From: JAIYCX01 sp044351785
Lineage (GTDB): Bacteria > Bdellovibrionota_C > UBA2361 > SZUA-149 > DAOLCO01
Length of the DNA: 6,626 nucleotides
NCBI GenBank assembly: GCA_044351785.1
Contig: JBILFC010000168.1
Location: 1 to 6,626 of the forward strand
Reading direction: 5' to 3'
Below, piece by piece: positions 5,759-6,626 of this stretch. Within the stretch, counting starts at the first letter, position 1. Every line of letters starts with the position of its first letter. A model generated the notes under the pieces. The model saw only the letters and a list, made by a program, of their open reading frames with translations. It was not told where the DNA came from and ran no database searches. Position numbers and translations under genes: made by a program.

Positions 5759-6626
5759 TTATAAATTTAGCTTATTAATGTTGGTTGGAGTTGTATAAAG
5801 AATTTCATTATTTTCTGTCCTAAGAAGATCTATGATCGGATCTTTAGCATTCTTTATTATTTCATTTTCAGTCTCTACTTTCTGTAAATCACCATCTAGT
5901 TTTAAGGAGATTAGAGTGTTCGTGTTGTAGTGTGAGGTTAGAATTGAATTATTCTTACTAACTGACAGATCGGTTATTCCTTGTGATGGACTCCAAGAGT
6001 AGATGGGAGCTTGATGATTTGGTAGAACTTTGCCACATTCATAATTTTCCCTCCATCCATAGTTACGGCCTGAGATTAGTAAATTTACTTCATCATCGCA
6101 GTCTGGGCCATTGTCAGCTACGAAAATATCTTCATCATTAAATCCGTCTATGCCAAACGGATTTCTAAAGCCTAGAGCATATATGCCTTTAGATAATCCA
6201 TTTTTAGCATCAATAAATTGTCCATCCCTACTTAGAATTAGAATTTTACCTTCAAGTTTGTCTGTATCTTGTGAGTAACTGGGATTTCCACCATCTCCAA
6301 TTCCTAAGAGGATATTGCCGTTTGAAAGTTGATACATTCCACCACCGTTGTGACCACTTGGAGTGGTTAGTAAAAGTAACTGCTCCCTTTTTTCGACCTT
6401 ACTATCTTTTATAGTGAATCTAGTTAGAACATTTCTACCTGACTCTCCCGTACCGTGATAGACAAAGACATAGCCATTGCCACTAAAATTTCTATCAACT
6501 AGTAAACCTGAAATACCAAGGCCATTTCCGGTAAAAGGAGCTAGTGTTTGGAGTTCTGTTCTTTCGTTTGTTTCTCTATTTGTACTGAGGAGTTTTCCGG
6601 AAGTAAGTTCTGCTACAATTAAGTGA
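5759..6626 (-). CDS. PQQ-dependent sugar dehydrogenase (GSDH family), 5' partial
   Basis: The frame is open to the right edge; 288 residues are visible and the start plus the N-terminal portion (probably a signal peptide and first blade) lie outside. The Met at 6337 is internal, because family sequence continues before it: LIVAELTSGKLLS at the edge and SGHNGGG right before that Met. The beta-propeller hallmarks of soluble glucose/aldose/sorbosone dehydrogenases (PF07995 type) appear in order, numbered from the first visible residue: HNGGG (92-96; catalytic His in the family), GIGDGG (108-113), a QD..L.GKIL segment, LGFRNPFG (151-158; conserved Arg-Asn), ADNGPDCDDEVNLL (170-183, lining the calcium/PQQ pocket) and GRNYGW (186-191). 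Cys176 and Cys197 could form a disulfide, fitting an exported enzyme. It would oxidise aldoses using PQQ; the exact sugar cannot be told. The stop is 4 nt before alkC, so both share a transcript whose promoter is outside. Confidence 0.9.
   Translation of the reverse strand, partial: HLIVAELTSGKLLSTNRETNERTELQTLAPFTGNGLGISGLLVDRNFSGNGYVFVYHGTGESGRNVLTRFTIKDSKVEKREQLLLLTTPSGHNGGGMYQLSNGNILLGIGDGGNPSYSQDTDKLEGKILILSRDGQFIDAKNGLSKGIYALGFRNPFGIDGFNDEDIFVADNGPDCDDEVNLLISGRNYGWRENYECGKVLPNHQAPIYSWSPSQGITDLSVSKNNSILTSHYNTNTLISLKLDGDLQKVETENEIIKNAKDPIIDLLRTENNEILYTTPTNINKLNL

Overview
The window comes from an AT-rich bacterium. Shine-Dalgarno sites, tightly spaced or overlapping genes, an intrinsic terminator and standard stop use (TAA, TAG, TGA) all point to Bacteria. 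A signal peptide, a probably exported PQQ-type sugar dehydrogenase and a membrane glycosyltransferase suit a Gram-negative, perhaps aquatic, organism. The sequence alone does not fix a phylum. No rRNA, tRNA, IS element, CRISPR array or phage gene is visible.

Left block (1-3214, + strand): three translationally coupled genes. The first is the 3' part of a large multi-pass membrane protein of the PTPS-related (PF10131-like) glycosyltransferase type, cut by the window start. Next is a family 2 glycosyltransferase resembling dolichyl/polyprenyl-phosphate sugar synthases, overlapping it by 11 nt. Third is an exported, C-terminally anchored protein with two related beta-sandwich repeats, overlapping by 4 nt. 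A reasonable reading is a surface-glycan module: the GT2 charges a lipid carrier, the membrane protein transfers the sugar outside the membrane, and the Ig-like protein acts on the outer face. The last two steps are inference.

Middle block (3215-4124): a convergent SRPBCC ligand-binding-domain gene (- strand), then a divergent 59-codon gene (+ strand, 3841-4020). That small gene looks like a VapB-type ribbon-helix-helix antitoxin, with no toxin next to it. It runs into an intrinsic terminator (4030-4080) that serves the opposite strand.

Right block (4125-6626, - strand): a PQQ-dependent sugar dehydrogenase (5' end outside the window), followed after 4 nt by an AlkC-type DNA glycosylase with a C-terminal Ig-like domain. 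After a 142-nt gap comes a small unrecognised membrane protein. That gene and its leader are clearly GC-richer than their neighbours. The leader folds on paper into a three-way-junction RNA just upstream of a strong Shine-Dalgarno. This possible cis-regulatory RNA plus orphan membrane protein is the part of the window least explained by known families and the best candidate for something undescribed.
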